Part shown: one piece after another, positions 49,868 to 59,317 of the stretch
How positions within the stretch are numbered: the first letter of the stretch is position 1
Layout of the letters: each line of letters begins with the position of its first letter
DNA from: Anaerolineae bacterium
GTDB taxonomy: Bacteria; Chloroflexota; Anaerolineae; UBA4142; SHND01
DNA length: 63,522 nucleotides
NCBI GenBank assembly: GCA_020851635.1
Contig: JADZCJ010000066.1
Span: 1-63,522 of the forward strand
Direction: 5' to 3'
Program-made: the position numbers and the translations under genes
The notes under the pieces: generated by a model
Databases searched by the model: none
What the model saw: only the letters and a program-made list of their open reading frames with translations
Told to the model about the DNA's origin: nothing

Positions 49868-51262
49868 CTATATTCTGCCCCGCGCTTTGAGCTCCAGATA
49901 CTTGTTCACCACCGCGACCGTCAACTGATTCGCCGGCACATCCAGGGTCAGCACCCCGCGCTGCCGCAACTTGTCAAGAATCAATGCGCGTTCATCTATC
50001 AATTGCTCGGCAACGGCGCGTTCATAGACGCCGACCGAATCACGCGGGAGCTGCCGCGCGATTTGCACGACGGTTGGGTCGCTGATGGCGACGAGCAGCG
50101 GCACGTGGCGCGGCGAGAGCGGCGCGATTTGTCGGACCAGGGTTTCGGCGGCGATGCCGGTGGCAATGTCTGAAAAAATCACCACCAGCGACCGCTTTTT
50201 GTGTTTTGCGCCGAGATACGAAAAGGCGCGCACAAAATCTGATTCAACGGGCTGTGACTCAACCGCATACAATGACGCAAGCATTTTGTAAAACTGGCCA
50301 CGCCCCGCCCTCGGCGCGAGATAACTCGTGATATCGTCAGCAAAGGCGAGCAACCCCACGCGGTCCCCGCGCAGCCCTGCCACGTACGAAAGCATCAGGA
50401 CGGCGTTGACAGCATAATCCAATTTCGCGAGCGCGTGTCCCGATTGATTTGCCGCGTCACTCACAGGCGGGCGCATCAAGCGTCCCGTATCCAGCAGGCA
50501 CATGATTGTCTGGCTTTTTTCGGTCTCGAATTCGCGAGTGACTGGTTTGCCGCGCCGCGCGGTGGCTTTCCAGTCAATTTTGCGAAACTCGTCATCCATC
50601 TGGTATTCGCGCAGACGCTCAAACTCGGTACCGCTGCCCAGCATCCGCGCCTGGCGGAGCCCGATTTCCTGAAGCCTGCCTTTGCGCGCCTGGAGCTCGT
50701 ATTTGCGAATGTCCAACAGATTGGGATAGACCTTGACAGGTTCCGCCGCAGGATAGCGCGCCTGACGAATAACGAGTCCAAGAATTCCCCCCCAGCGCAA
50801 ATTCAAATCCCCAAATTGAAAGTCCCCGCGGCGCGGCGGATTCACGTAATATGCGAGTCGAGCAGTCTCACGCGGGCGGACAGTGATCGGGCGTTCGGCG
50901 CCGGACCGAGTTTGCGTGGTTTCGGTGGCGCTGACCAACGCGTTGGCGTCCAGCACAATCACTTTGGCGCGAAACTGCGGGGGATACTCGTCACGCGCGA
51001 GGGCGCGCACCGTGTGCCGACCGGTGTTGGTGATGGATACGATGATCCTGTTTTGTGCGCCGAGCGAAAGGCGCGAATCGTGTTGTCGTTTCAGCTCAAA
51101 TTCGCGCGGTTGTGGGGAGAGCAGGCGGTCCGCCGCAATCATGGCAATAACGAGCGCCAGATACGCGAGCGCCACATACAACATGCCCGGCGCTATAGTG
51201 CCGAGCGCCATGAGAGGCGTTGTCAAGAGGAGCAGGAGCAATGCGCGACGAGTAAAAAGCAT
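49868..51262 (-). CDS. DUF58-domain membrane protein
   Basis: The ATG at 51262 (MLFTRRALLLLLL) gives 464 residues. Longer frames are possible but add a non-hydrophobic start. Two N-terminal helices are followed by a beta domain. The DUF58 signature region follows, FERLREYQMDDEFRKIDWKATARRGKPVTREFE, leading into a VWA-like fold (MCLLDTGRLM). Together with a MoxR ATPase it usually forms a complex-assembly or chaperone pair. The gene is directly downstream of the MoxR gene. Confidence 0.88.
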   Translation of the reverse strand: MLFTRRALLLLLLTTPLMALGTIAPGMLYVALAYLALVIAMIAADRLLSPQPREFELKRQHDSRLSLGAQNRIIVSITNTGRHTVRALARDEYPPQFRAKVIVLDANALVSATETTQTRSGAERPITVRPRETARLAYYVNPPRRGDFQFGDLNLRWGGILGLVIRQARYPAAEPVKVYPNLLDIRKYELQARKGRLQEIGLRQARMLGSGTEFERLREYQMDDEFRKIDWKATARRGKPVTREFETEKSQTIMCLLDTGRLMRPPVSDAANQSGHALAKLDYAVNAVLMLSYVAGLRGDRVGLLAFADDITSYLAPRAGRGQFYKMLASLYAVESQPVESDFVRAFSYLGAKHKKRSLVVIFSDIATGIAAETLVRQIAPLSPRHVPLLVAISDPTVVQIARQLPRDSVGVYERAVAEQLIDERALILDKLRQRGVLTLDVPANQLTVAVVNKYLELKARGRI

Positions 51263-51355
51263 CGTATCAACGCGGCAGAGCGGGCATCTCGTTGGGTGCG
51301 CCGCAGTTCGCGCCATCAAGGTCGGATGTGGTGGTAGACATTCACGAATGACCGC

Positions 51356-52303
51356 TCAGCGCGGAACCTCAACCGAGGCGAGAATGCGTTGAATGATTCC
51401 GTCTGCGTCCAGACCTTCGATTTCCGCTTCCGGTTTCAGCATGATGCGGTGACGCATGACGGGCAGGGCAATCGCTTTGATATCATCGGGCACCACATAA
51501 TTGCGCCCCTGCATCGCCGCATATGTTTTGGAGGCGAGCAGCATTGCGATCGAGGCGCGAGGACTTGCGCCGAGCGCGAGATCAACGGCGCGTCGTGTGA
51601 CATCCGACAATTTGGTAATGTATGCCAGAATGCCTTCTTCAACCGTAATCGTGTTGATTTCGGCGCGCAGCGCGGTGAGATCATCGGGTGAGAGAACCGG
51701 TGTGAGCCCCGCTTGCGACAGCTGGTGCGCATCGAACCCTTGATGATAGCGGCGCAGAATGTCGGTTTCCGCGTCTGTGGATGGATATTTCACAATGGTC
51801 TTGAACAAAAAGCGGTCGAGCTGCGCCTCCGGCAGTGGGTAGGTGCCCTCGTACTCGATGGGGTTTTGAGTCGCCAGCACCATGAATGGCTCGGGCAGCA
51901 AGTGTCGTTCGCCCTCAATGGTCACCTGCCGTTCCTCCATCGCTTCAAGCAGCGCGGCTTGCGTTTTGGCGGGGGCGCGATTGACCTCGTCCGCGAGCAC
52001 CAGGTTTGCAAACACGGGTCCGCGCCGCAAATAGAATTTGCTGTTGTTTACGTCAAAGACCTGTGTGCCGACAATATCGCTGGGCATCAAATCGGGTGTG
52101 AATTGCACGCGTCTGAATTCGGCGCGCACGAGATGGGCAAGCGTCTTGGCGGCGAGTGTTTTCGCCGTGCCGGGAACGCCTTCGAGCAGCACGTGTCCGC
52201 GCACAAAAAGCGCAATCACCATCTGTTCAAAGACAGCTTCCTGTCCGACGAGCGTTTTTTTAGATTCGGCAGCGAGCGCATGAAAAGCGGATTGTATGTT
52301 CAT
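51356..52303 (-). CDS. MoxR-family AAA ATPase
   Basis: The ATG at 52303 gives 315 residues ([16 protein letters not shown]). The Walker A is [15 protein letters not shown], the Walker [24 protein letters not shown], and sensor motifs include [26 protein letters not shown]. MoxR ATPases act as chaperones for VWA/DUF58 proteins, consistent with the downstream DUF58 gene. A TTG-initiated extension of 28 codons is unlikely. Confidence 0.93.
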   Translation of the reverse strand: MNIQSAFHALAAESKKTLVGQEAVFEQMVIALFVRGHVLLEGVPGTAKTLAAKTLAHLVRAEFRRVQFTPDLMPSDIVGTQVFDVNNSKFYLRRGPVFANLVLADEVNRAPAKTQAALLEAMEERQVTIEGERHLLPEPFMVLATQNPIEYEGTYPLPEAQLDRFLFKTIVKYPSTDAETDILRRYHQGFDAHQLSQAGLTPVLSPDDLTALRAEINTITVEEGILAYITKLSDVTRRAVDLALGASPRASIAMLLASKTYAAMQGRNYVVPDDIKAIALPVMRHRIMLKPEAEIEGLDADGIIQRILASVEVPR

Positions 52304-52352
52304 GTTTCCAAATGAGAGAGAACTGTGATTGGGGTGGCAAATGACGCCCGAT

Positions 52353-53540
52353 TCAACGGTTCGTGGAGCCCGGTCCGCGAACCCCAAAATTGACAGCTTG
52401 TTCGATCGTCCTTACGAGGTCTGCCTCGGTAGTGTCCGTTTGGCGCAGCGAATTGAGCAGGCGGGCAAGTTCCGCGCGGTCCAGTTCGGGACGCAGGCGT
52501 TCGAGCATCTCGACATATCGGCTGTCTTCCAATTCGGGATTTAGATGAAAGGGACGACCCAGCCGCCGTTTGAGCGAGTGGCGGTAGTGTTGGAGAACCA
52601 TCCCCCGCTTGTCGGCGCGGCGAAATAGATTTGCCATCGAGGTGACATATTCGCTCGGACTGCGTCGCGCAAGTGCTCGGGGCACGGGCAGAATGCGACC
52701 GAATCGCTGTCCGTTGAGCGCCAAATACCCGAATATGACGAGCATGGCAAAAATCAATCCCCAGCCCCAGGGCGTGTTAAAGATTACGGCGCTCAGGGAT
52801 GTTTCGTCATCGGCTTTGAACCCAAGATGGTATTCGTCAAATGCAATCTCGCTGCCTTTTGGCAAATCTGCAATCAGAGCGGCAGCAAACCCGGCGTTAT
52901 CTTCGTCGCGCAGGTTTTCATTGGTAAAGAGCTGCGGCGCTGTCGTAAGCCATATTGTCCCACCGCCTCGCTGCATCCGCGCCAGAATAGGTTTGTCTTT
53001 GCCCGTGGCATAGACGACAAATTCGGGAGTGTTGAATTCGAGCGCGCTTGCCGTGCCTGCGCTCAGTTCGCCGATCTCTGCATCCGCCAATGGCTGCGAC
53101 AATTGCGCCGCGTTCCGTCGTGATTCAAAACTCGCTGATACATCCAGGGCGCTGAAAAGCTCATTTTTCGAGAATACGCTGTCCTCTGCAAAAATCAATG
53201 TGTTGCCGCGCTCTACCCAATTCAAAATATAAGATGCCTCGTTGCGCGAGATCGTTTCGGTGGGTCCCAACACGAACAACATGCGCGTCTTGTCGCCGAT
53301 CTCAAAATCACCGTTTTCGATCCGCGTGGTCCGATAACCGATTTGCTCCAGCCATTGGTACAACCCCAACGCGCCGCGCTCGTTTGAAGAATGGGTCGAA
53401 AAGGGCGTGAAAACCTGTCGCCCCTCCTCGATCTGGTTGTTTCGCCACGCGACAAACACGCTGAACCCCCCAATCAGGACGAGAAGGAGAACCAGCAGCA
53501 CACTGTCGCGTGTTAAGCGGATACGGCGCAGCGCTTGCAT
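52353..53540 (-). CDS. DUF4350-domain membrane protein
   Basis: The 395-residue protein has one N-terminal helix (about 14-31) and a periplasmic-type domain. That domain contains [26 protein letters not shown] and [33 protein letters not shown], the GATase-like core of DUF4350. A second helix lies near residues 263-283, followed by a cytoplasmic end. It is part of the MoxR-DUF58-DUF4129 cluster, where it is commonly encoded. The function is unknown. Confidence 0.82.
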   Translation of the reverse strand: MQALRRIRLTRDSVLLVLLLVLIGGFSVFVAWRNNQIEEGRQVFTPFSTHSSNERGALGLYQWLEQIGYRTTRIENGDFEIGDKTRMLFVLGPTETISRNEASYILNWVERGNTLIFAEDSVFSKNELFSALDVSASFESRRNAAQLSQPLADAEIGELSAGTASALEFNTPEFVVYATGKDKPILARMQRGGGTIWLTTAPQLFTNENLRDEDNAGFAAALIADLPKGSEIAFDEYHLGFKADDETSLSAVIFNTPWGWGLIFAMLVIFGYLALNGQRFGRILPVPRALARRSPSEYVTSMANLFRRADKRGMVLQHYRHSLKRRLGRPFHLNPELEDSRYVEMLERLRPELDRAELARLLNSLRQTDTTEADLVRTIEQAVNFGVRGPGSTNR

Positions 53541-53545
53541 TTTGT

Positions 53546-54493
53546 CTAGAGACTCTTGATTCGTTCGACGCGCTGACGGTACTCGTCAAAGTCCCGTGCG
53601 GAAATGGGTTCGAACCCGTACCAGGTCCGGTCAAAGGTTTCGACGATCGGCCAGAGCGCGGCGATGGCGCGCGGGTCGTTTTGAGTCTGCCGCAAATACT
53701 CGCGATTGGTCAGAGTAGGAATATATTTGATTCGCCCGCGCTCATCAAGCAGAAACAGCGTCGCCAAATACAACTGGCGCACGGCAGAGCGATAGTCTCC
53801 CGCATTGGCATATCGTTGGGCGTGGTCGAATGCTTCGCCGGGCGTGCGCGCGTCCTGAGGCGTCAGTTCGCGCGCAAGTGTTTCTTCGGAGACAAGGTTT
53901 CGTCGCAAATTTCGCACAAAATAAACAAGCACGCCAATCACCACGACTCCAGCCACAAGGACCAAAAGATCGCGCACATCAAAAACACCCTGCGCCGTGT
54001 TTTCAACCAGCCGATCAAAGAAATTCAAGATCCGCAGCAGGATTTCCATCCACCAAGGCGTTGTTGTTGATTGCACAAAGGGAGGACGGTTCAACAGGTC
54101 CCGGAGCGCGCCAAGTTCGGCGGGCACAAGCAGCGGCAGTGGTTTGGCAAGCGCAAATTCCAGCGCGCTCAGGCGCGCAACCACATCCTCAGTTTGCTGT
54201 GGATCACGAATGAGACCGACGAGTTCGGCGTTATTGACCTCAACCAGCGCACCCGAGGGCGTTTGCACTTGGTGGACCGCAGCCAGCGCGTCGGCGGCTC
54301 GATTCAACCGGGACACGCGTTCTGCGGGGTCTGTGGCTTGTGTCTGCCTCACCAGCGCGAGAGTTTGCGCGATGATGTTGCGATATTCGTCAAACGTGAT
54401 GGGAGCTTGCGCGTTGAGCGGTGTGACAGCGCCGGACCAAAATGCTGCCAGACTTGATGCGACGAGAAACAGCACAAGACGGGAGACGCGCAT
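53546..54493 (-). CDS. DUF4129-domain membrane protein
   Basis: The 315-residue protein has a cleavable or anchoring N-terminal helix. A helical outer domain of about 140 residues follows, then a transmembrane segment (LLVLVAGVVVIGVLVYFV) and the C-terminal DUF4129 domain. That domain has ALFLLDERGRIKYIPTLTNREYLRQ and WYGFEPISARDFDEYRQR. In some families this domain is fused to transglutaminases. Here it stands alone in the MoxR cluster. It overlaps the next upstream gene by one base. Confidence 0.82.
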   Translation of the reverse strand: MRVSRLVLFLVASSLAAFWSGAVTPLNAQAPITFDEYRNIIAQTLALVRQTQATDPAERVSRLNRAADALAAVHQVQTPSGALVEVNNAELVGLIRDPQQTEDVVARLSALEFALAKPLPLLVPAELGALRDLLNRPPFVQSTTTPWWMEILLRILNFFDRLVENTAQGVFDVRDLLVLVAGVVVIGVLVYFVRNLRRNLVSEETLARELTPQDARTPGEAFDHAQRYANAGDYRSAVRQLYLATLFLLDERGRIKYIPTLTNREYLRQTQNDPRAIAALWPIVETFDRTWYGFEPISARDFDEYRQRVERIKSL

Positions 54494-55461
54494 TATTGCA
54501 CAGAGCTCGAATAGAGAGGGGGCAAGTTTATCGGCGCCGGGTCTTGCAACTGTAGCTCAAGGTCAAAGCCCTCTTTGCGGATCTTGAGGTCGTAAAAGAG
54601 GATCGTGAGCACGGCAAATTGAAGTGGCGTTACGATCAGAGTGATGATGCTCGTAGCCAGCGTCTGCACGATCGCGCCTAACGCGGGGGAGGGCAACAAG
54701 ATAGAAACAAAGGTCACCAGAAGAATAGGTCCTGCCGAAAAGAACGACACAAGAACATAAAGAATGATGTTAAAGCCAAGGACCCGCAAGAACGTGCCTC
54801 GGGTCAGTTTCCAACTACGACCCATTCCGCCGGTGCTGTTATAGTTTTCGAGAACGATCGCTTGTGTCCAAAAGGTCCAGCGTGTATACAAGAAAAGGGC
54901 GCAACCACCGACAGGAATAAAGAGCACACAGAGGCACAATGTGACCAAGCCAAGGATGGCGTCGCTTGATCCGTCACCTGCGCCCATTGCCGTGGCGGCA
55001 GCGATCGGCACAATGCCTGCGCCAATCAGAACCAAGAATAATCCACCGATTGCCAGCCCGAGCAAGAGCGCGGCAACCAGCAATGAAAGCCAGCGGCGAA
55101 ACGCGCTCGCATACGCCCGACGAATTGTCGCCTCGCGCCCGAGAAACCGTTCCGAAACGAACCAGGCAAGCGCGGCGTTTTGAAAGATGACCAGGATGCC
55201 ACCCAGAACGCTGGCGCCATAAGTGAAAATCCCAATCCCCAGCAAGGTTGTAGGGTCATTCCCAATGTTGGGCAAAGCATCTGAGCCAAGTGAAAACGGA
55301 AACAGGAGCGCGATAAAGAGCACCTGGAACAAAATGACCGGCAGACTGACGATGGCGACAATGGTGACCAACGGCACAAAATTGTGGCGATAAATGCGAA
55401 TCGCCAGATCCAGAATATCGCCGGCGGTCATCGGTTTGAGTTGCGGAGCGAGTGAGGACAT
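54493..55461 (-). CDS. GDPD-type membrane-domain protein
   Basis: This 322-residue protein has about six helices. The N-terminal pattern LKPMTAGDILDLAIRIYRHNFVPLVTIVAIVSLP and RSWKLTRGTFLRVLGFNIILYVL match the glycerophosphodiesterase-associated membrane domain. The catalytic phosphodiesterase part is absent. It heads the minus-strand cluster with DUF4129, DUF4350 and MoxR-DUF58, so it likely works with them in the membrane. The function is unknown. Confidence 0.75.
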   Translation of the reverse strand: MSSLAPQLKPMTAGDILDLAIRIYRHNFVPLVTIVAIVSLPVILFQVLFIALLFPFSLGSDALPNIGNDPTTLLGIGIFTYGASVLGGILVIFQNAALAWFVSERFLGREATIRRAYASAFRRWLSLLVAALLLGLAIGGLFLVLIGAGIVPIAAATAMGAGDGSSDAILGLVTLCLCVLFIPVGGCALFLYTRWTFWTQAIVLENYNSTGGMGRSWKLTRGTFLRVLGFNIILYVLVSFFSAGPILLVTFVSILLPSPALGAIVQTLATSIITLIVTPLQFAVLTILFYDLKIRKEGFDLELQLQDPAPINLPPLYSSSVQ

Positions 55462-55476
55462 GGTGAGGTTGCAAAG

Positions 55477-56253
55477 CTAGCTGGCGTTCGGCAAAAGCAG
55501 TTTCAGTTGACGCGCGGTGTCAATCCCCTGCGCCCGATAGTGATTGTTTGAAAACACAAGAGTATTCTCAGCCAGGGCGTCCATCCGCTCGATTTTGGGA
55601 GCCCACTCTCGCAGCTCTTCCGGCTTGTATGTGTAATCGTAACGTTCCCATGCGTGTTCGTGCTTCCACCATTTTTGATAATTGCGTCCGTGAAAACGCA
55701 CATATGCCGTGTCGGATGTCACCTCGACCACACGCGGGAAAAACGGTTCATCCACACAGCAAAAGCCGAGATTGTTTTCGCGCAAGAGTTCGAACGTTGT
55801 CTGCGCGCGCGTCTCGTCCAGCCATTCCTTGTGCCGAAACTCGATGACCACAGCCAGATCGGGCAGTCGGGCGCGCAGATACCGGATATAGTCGTATCCC
55901 TCCTGGTTTGCTCGAAACGAATTTGGAAATTGGGCGAGGATGGGACCCAGTTTGTTTTGCTCGCGCAAAGGGGTAAGCGCGTTGCGGAATTGTTCAAAGA
56001 GCTTGTCCTCGCGTTCCCGCGCATGAGTCATTTCACGAGTCGCTTTGACGGCGAACAAAAAGTTGTCGGGGACCTTGCGCGCCATACCTGCAAACCCGCG
56101 CGCGGTGGGCATGCGATAGTATGTGAAATTGACTTCGAGAGCGTGAAACTCCTGCGCATAAAACGAGAGCCATTGCTCTTGTGGCAACCCTTCCGGATAG
56201 TAGGGTCCGACCCAATCGTCATATTGAAAACCACTTGTGCCGAGGTGAATCAT
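55477..56253 (-). CDS. DUF72-family TIM-barrel protein
   Basis: The 258-residue protein starts IHLGTSGFQYDDWVGPYYPEGLP, the family hallmark, and continues with EVNFTYYRMPTARGFAGMA and FAVKATREMTH. YVRFHGRNYQKW and VFSNNHYRAQG mark the C-terminal part. The fold is a TIM barrel whose biochemical role is not established, and a nuclease link has been proposed for some members. It lies 31 bases after guanylate kinase on the same strand. Confidence 0.92.
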   Translation of the reverse strand: MIHLGTSGFQYDDWVGPYYPEGLPQEQWLSFYAQEFHALEVNFTYYRMPTARGFAGMARKVPDNFLFAVKATREMTHAREREDKLFEQFRNALTPLREQNKLGPILAQFPNSFRANQEGYDYIRYLRARLPDLAVVIEFRHKEWLDETRAQTTFELLRENNLGFCCVDEPFFPRVVEVTSDTAYVRFHGRNYQKWWKHEHAWERYDYTYKPEELREWAPKIERMDALAENTLVFSNNHYRAQGIDTARQLKLLLPNAS

Positions 56254-56284
56254 GGTTTCCTGTCCCCGTGCCCGGGCTCCGCGC

Positions 56285-56902
56285 CTACTTGAAGGTCACG
56301 CGATTCGGGTGTGTTTTGAGTTTTTCCGCGCGCATGATCGCAATAATGTCGTCAACGGTTCTTTCCAAATGGGTGTCATGATTTGGCAGACAATAATCGA
56401 AATGGGCGAGTTCCTGCATTTCCAGGGCGGCACGGTCCAGACGAACCCTGAGCGCTGTCTCGCTTTCGGTCTTGCGCGCCCGCAAGCGCGTTTCCAGTTC
56501 CTGAAGGGTCGAATACAAAAAGATGAAAATCGCGCCGTCCACTCTGGTCCGAATAGTCGCAGCGCCCTGCACGTCAATTCGCATCAGCACATCCGTCCCC
56601 CGCGCCAGCGCCGCTTCAATTTCGCTGCGCGAATTGCCATACAGGTTGCCATACACTTTGGCGTGTTCGAGAAACTCGCCGCGCTCGAGTTTGGTTTGAA
56701 ATTCCTCCTGACTGGCGAAATGATAGTCAATGCCTTCGACTTCGGAGCTGCGACGCTCGCGTGTGGTCGTCGTCACCAGAAAATGAAATGGCATGTTACG
56801 CGCCTGCATGCGCTTGAGGGTCGCGTCTTTGCCTACGCCGCTCGGGCCCGAGACGACGACGAGGAGAGGTGAGGGAGTGGGCAGAGCGATAAATTGGGTC
56901 AT
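56285..56902 (-). CDS. gmk: Guanylate kinase-like protein
   Basis: The 205-residue enzyme should convert GMP to GDP. It shows the P-loop LVVVSGPSGVGKDATLKRM, HFLVTTTTRERRSSEVEGIDYHF and YGNLYGNSRSEIEAAL, then VLMRIDVQGAATI. The GKDA form of the P-loop (rather than GKST) is what I recall from Chloroflexota guanylate kinases. Length and order are standard. It overlaps the nucleotide-sugar dehydrogenase gene by 4 bases, an unusual partner suggesting a shared operon. Confidence 0.9.
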   Translation of the reverse strand: MTQFIALPTPSPLLVVVSGPSGVGKDATLKRMQARNMPFHFLVTTTTRERRSSEVEGIDYHFASQEEFQTKLERGEFLEHAKVYGNLYGNSRSEIEAALARGTDVLMRIDVQGAATIRTRVDGAIFIFLYSTLQELETRLRARKTESETALRVRLDRAALEMQELAHFDYCLPNHDTHLERTVDDIIAIMRAEKLKTHPNRVTFK

Positions 56903-58305
56903 GCCGAACCGTTCGCTCCCGGCATGGGGGCATGCGCCGGCATCGGCGCGCCAAGACGAAGCACACTGGCGCTGCCCTGCAGGTGCGCGGTCACACTGGT
57001 CGTGTCAACCACGCGCCTCGCATTTGCCAACACCATGCCATAGTCCACGATCTTGTGTCCTGTCACGATCACCACAACATCCGCCCCCCTTAATGTCTCG
57101 GCGGTCAACGGCACCCCTTGCAGCACGTGCGGTTTGCGATGAAACACATTATCGCCGATTTGAAACCGAGTCACATAGGGGTCGTGAAACGAGACGTTGG
57201 CGTGATGCGCGATCAACAATTCAATGATGCGTTCGGCAGGCGAATTGCGCGCATCGTCAATGTCACGTTTGAACGCGACGCCGAGCACCAGCACATTGGC
57301 TCCATCGAGCGCCCTGCCGTCCCGGTTTGCAGCTTCAGTGATGAGATCTACTACGTGAAAGGGCATGGATTGGTTAACTTCGGCTGCCAGCTCGATGAAT
57401 TTGGTGTAGAAATCAAACTCGCGCGCTTTCCAAGAGAGATAATACGGGTCTACCGGGATGCAGTGCCCTCCCACCCCGGCTCCCGGATAAAACGGCATAA
57501 AACCGAACGGCTTGGTCCTGGCAGCATCTATCACTTCCCAAATGTTAATGTCCATTCGCTCGCACAAGAGCGCGAGCTCATTCACCAGCGCAATCTTTAC
57601 GCTGCGGACAATATTTTCGAGCAGTTTGGTCATTTCCGCGGCGCGCGGTGAAGAAACGAGATGTACCTGCGGCGTCAGCGCAACGAGCAGCTTGTGCGCC
57701 AACTCGGTCGAGCGCGGCGTAAGCCCACCCAGGACCTTGGGCATGTTGTGTGCGCTCCAATCCTTGTTGCCGGGGTCAATCCGTTCCGGAGAGAATGCCA
57801 AATAGAAATCCTGACCTGCTTTTAGCCCACTCTTTTCCAGGATGGGCAAAACAAACTCTTCGGTCGTGCCGGGGTAAGTGGTGCTCTGCAAAATCACCAG
57901 TTGTCCCGCGCGCAGATTGCGTGCGATGCTTTCGCTCGCGCTCTGAATCATGCCGAGGTCGGGCGCCTTCATGCGGTCAAACGGCGTTGGCACACAAATA
58001 AAGATAACATCCGCGTCCTTCAAGACCTGTTCGTTGGTTGTTGCGCTCAGCGTTTTGTTCTGCACCAATTGGGTGACGAGTGCGGTTTCCACATCGGGGA
58101 TATACGATTCGCCGCGTTGGATCGCTTCGACTTTGCGCGCATCCAAATCCATCCCGATGGCGCCAAAGCCCGCTTCGGCGAATGCCACGACCAGCGGCAG
58201 ACCTACGTATCCAATGCCGATGACGGTGATGCGCGCCGTGCGTTCTCGAATTTTCTGTTCCAAAACCTGATCGAGCGATAGAGACAAGGTAGTCATAGGG
58301 TTCAT
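56899..58305 (-). CDS. Nucleotide-sugar dehydrogenase (WecC/UDP-ManNAc-type)
   Basis: The ATG at 58305 (MNPMTTLSLS) gives 468 residues and overlaps the WecA-like gene by 4 bases. A longer upstream frame of about 100 codons is shadow sequence. Motifs are ITVIGIGYVGLPLVVAFAEAGF for NAD binding, LVILQSTTYPGTTEEFVLP and the catalytic cysteine in GAGVGGHCIPVDPYYLS. It oxidises a UDP-sugar C6 to the uronate, probably UDP-ManNAc or UDP-GlcNAc. It belongs to the surface-polysaccharide block. Confidence 0.92.
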   Translation of the reverse strand: MNPMTTLSLSLDQVLEQKIRERTARITVIGIGYVGLPLVVAFAEAGFGAIGMDLDARKVEAIQRGESYIPDVETALVTQLVQNKTLSATTNEQVLKDADVIFICVPTPFDRMKAPDLGMIQSASESIARNLRAGQLVILQSTTYPGTTEEFVLPILEKSGLKAGQDFYLAFSPERIDPGNKDWSAHNMPKVLGGLTPRSTELAHKLLVALTPQVHLVSSPRAAEMTKLLENIVRSVKIALVNELALLCERMDINIWEVIDAARTKPFGFMPFYPGAGVGGHCIPVDPYYLSWKAREFDFYTKFIELAAEVNQSMPFHVVDLITEAANRDGRALDGANVLVLGVAFKRDIDDARNSPAERIIELLIAHHANVSFHDPYVTRFQIGDNVFHRKPHVLQGVPLTAETLRGADVVVIVTGHKIVDYGMVLANARRVVDTTSVTAHLQGSASVLRLGAPMPAHAPMPGANGSA

Positions 58306-59300
58306 CCGGGCGTTTTCCTTTCCAGGAGGATAATAATGACTAGACCAAGAGCGAGCGCCAAGCCAAACACCAGATAAGCGAGCGATGGGGGCAAATATTG
58401 CACGCCAAACCCGAGGGCGCCTGCAACCAGACAGAGACCATAAATGGTGAGCACCGCCTGTCGCTGGTTCATGCCCAGTCTTGCAAGACGATGTGAGAGA
58501 TGGTCCTTGCCGGCAGTGGTCCAGGGATTCACATGACGACGCAGGCGCGAGACGGTTACCAGCGTCATATCGAGGACGGGGATTCCCAACACGAGCACGG
58601 GAATCATCCACGTGACGGCGTCCGGCTGTCCGGGAAAACGCAGCTTAAGTCCAACGGCGGCGAGCATGAAACCCAAAAATAAACTTCCCGCGTCGCCCAT
58701 AAAGATGCGCGCGGGGTTGAAATTATACACCAAGAACCCGAGCGAAGCCCCTAACAGGGCGGCGGCGAACGGCGCGACCAGAATCTGGCCGTTTGTGATG
58801 CTCAAAAGCAGAAACCACCCGGCAGCGATAGCTGCAACACCGCCCGAAAGCCCGTCCATATTGTCCAAAAAATTCACCGCGTTGGTGATTCCAATCACCC
58901 ACGCGGCGGTTATGAAAATGTTCAAGAATGGATTTCGCAGAAACTCTACCTGGACGCCCGTCACGATCAGAATAAGAATGGCAAACAGCTGTCCGCCTAA
59001 TTTGATGACAGGTCGCAGCGTTTGCCAATCGTCCCAGATGCCGAGAAACGAAACCCATGTTGCCCCAAGCAAAATGCCGATCACCTGGTTCACATAAAAT
59101 GCATCGCTAAACAGCAGCAGCGCGCCGACGAACGCGAGATAGATCGCCACGCCGCCGAGCAAGGGAACGGGTGACGTGTGCAGCTTGCGCGCGCTCGGCC
59201 GGTCTATGATGCCCAAACGAAAAGCCACGCGACGCGCGAGGGGAGTGGCGCCCATCGCAAGTAAAAGCGAGGCGAAAAAGATGAGCAAAAGGGTTGGCAT
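58302..59300 (-). CDS. WecA/MraY-family polyprenyl-phosphate sugar-phosphate transferase
   Basis: The 332-residue protein has about ten helices and the family metal and lipid motifs. VNFLDNMDGLSGGVAAIAAG and ARIFMGDAGSLFLGFMLA are central, and DHLSHRLARLGMNQRQAV is near the C-terminus. It loads a sugar phosphate, probably GlcNAc-1-P, onto undecaprenyl phosphate to start glycan synthesis. It is overlapped by the sugar dehydrogenase gene downstream and preceded by the O-antigen ligase-like gene. MraY itself is less likely because the DHLSH motif is the WecA form. Confidence 0.9.
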   Translation of the reverse strand: MPTLLLIFFASLLLAMGATPLARRVAFRLGIIDRPSARKLHTSPVPLLGGVAIYLAFVGALLLFSDAFYVNQVIGILLGATWVSFLGIWDDWQTLRPVIKLGGQLFAILILIVTGVQVEFLRNPFLNIFITAAWVIGITNAVNFLDNMDGLSGGVAAIAAGWFLLLSITNGQILVAPFAAALLGASLGFLVYNFNPARIFMGDAGSLFLGFMLAAVGLKLRFPGQPDAVTWMIPVLVLGIPVLDMTLVTVSRLRRHVNPWTTAGKDHLSHRLARLGMNQRQAVLTIYGLCLVAGALGFGVQYLPPSLAYLVFGLALALGLVIIILLERKTPG

Positions 59301-59317
59301 ATTGTGTGTTTGCGATA

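Noticed and set aside
53606-53617. GGGTTCGAACCC resembling a tRNA T-arm
   Set aside because: It lies inside the DUF4129 coding sequence and no acceptor or anticodon stems can be built around it.
58306-58611. N-terminal extension of the nucleotide-sugar dehydrogenase
   Set aside because: It is antisense-like to nothing useful, overlaps the WecA-like gene fully, and the family N-terminus aligns at the ATG at 58305.
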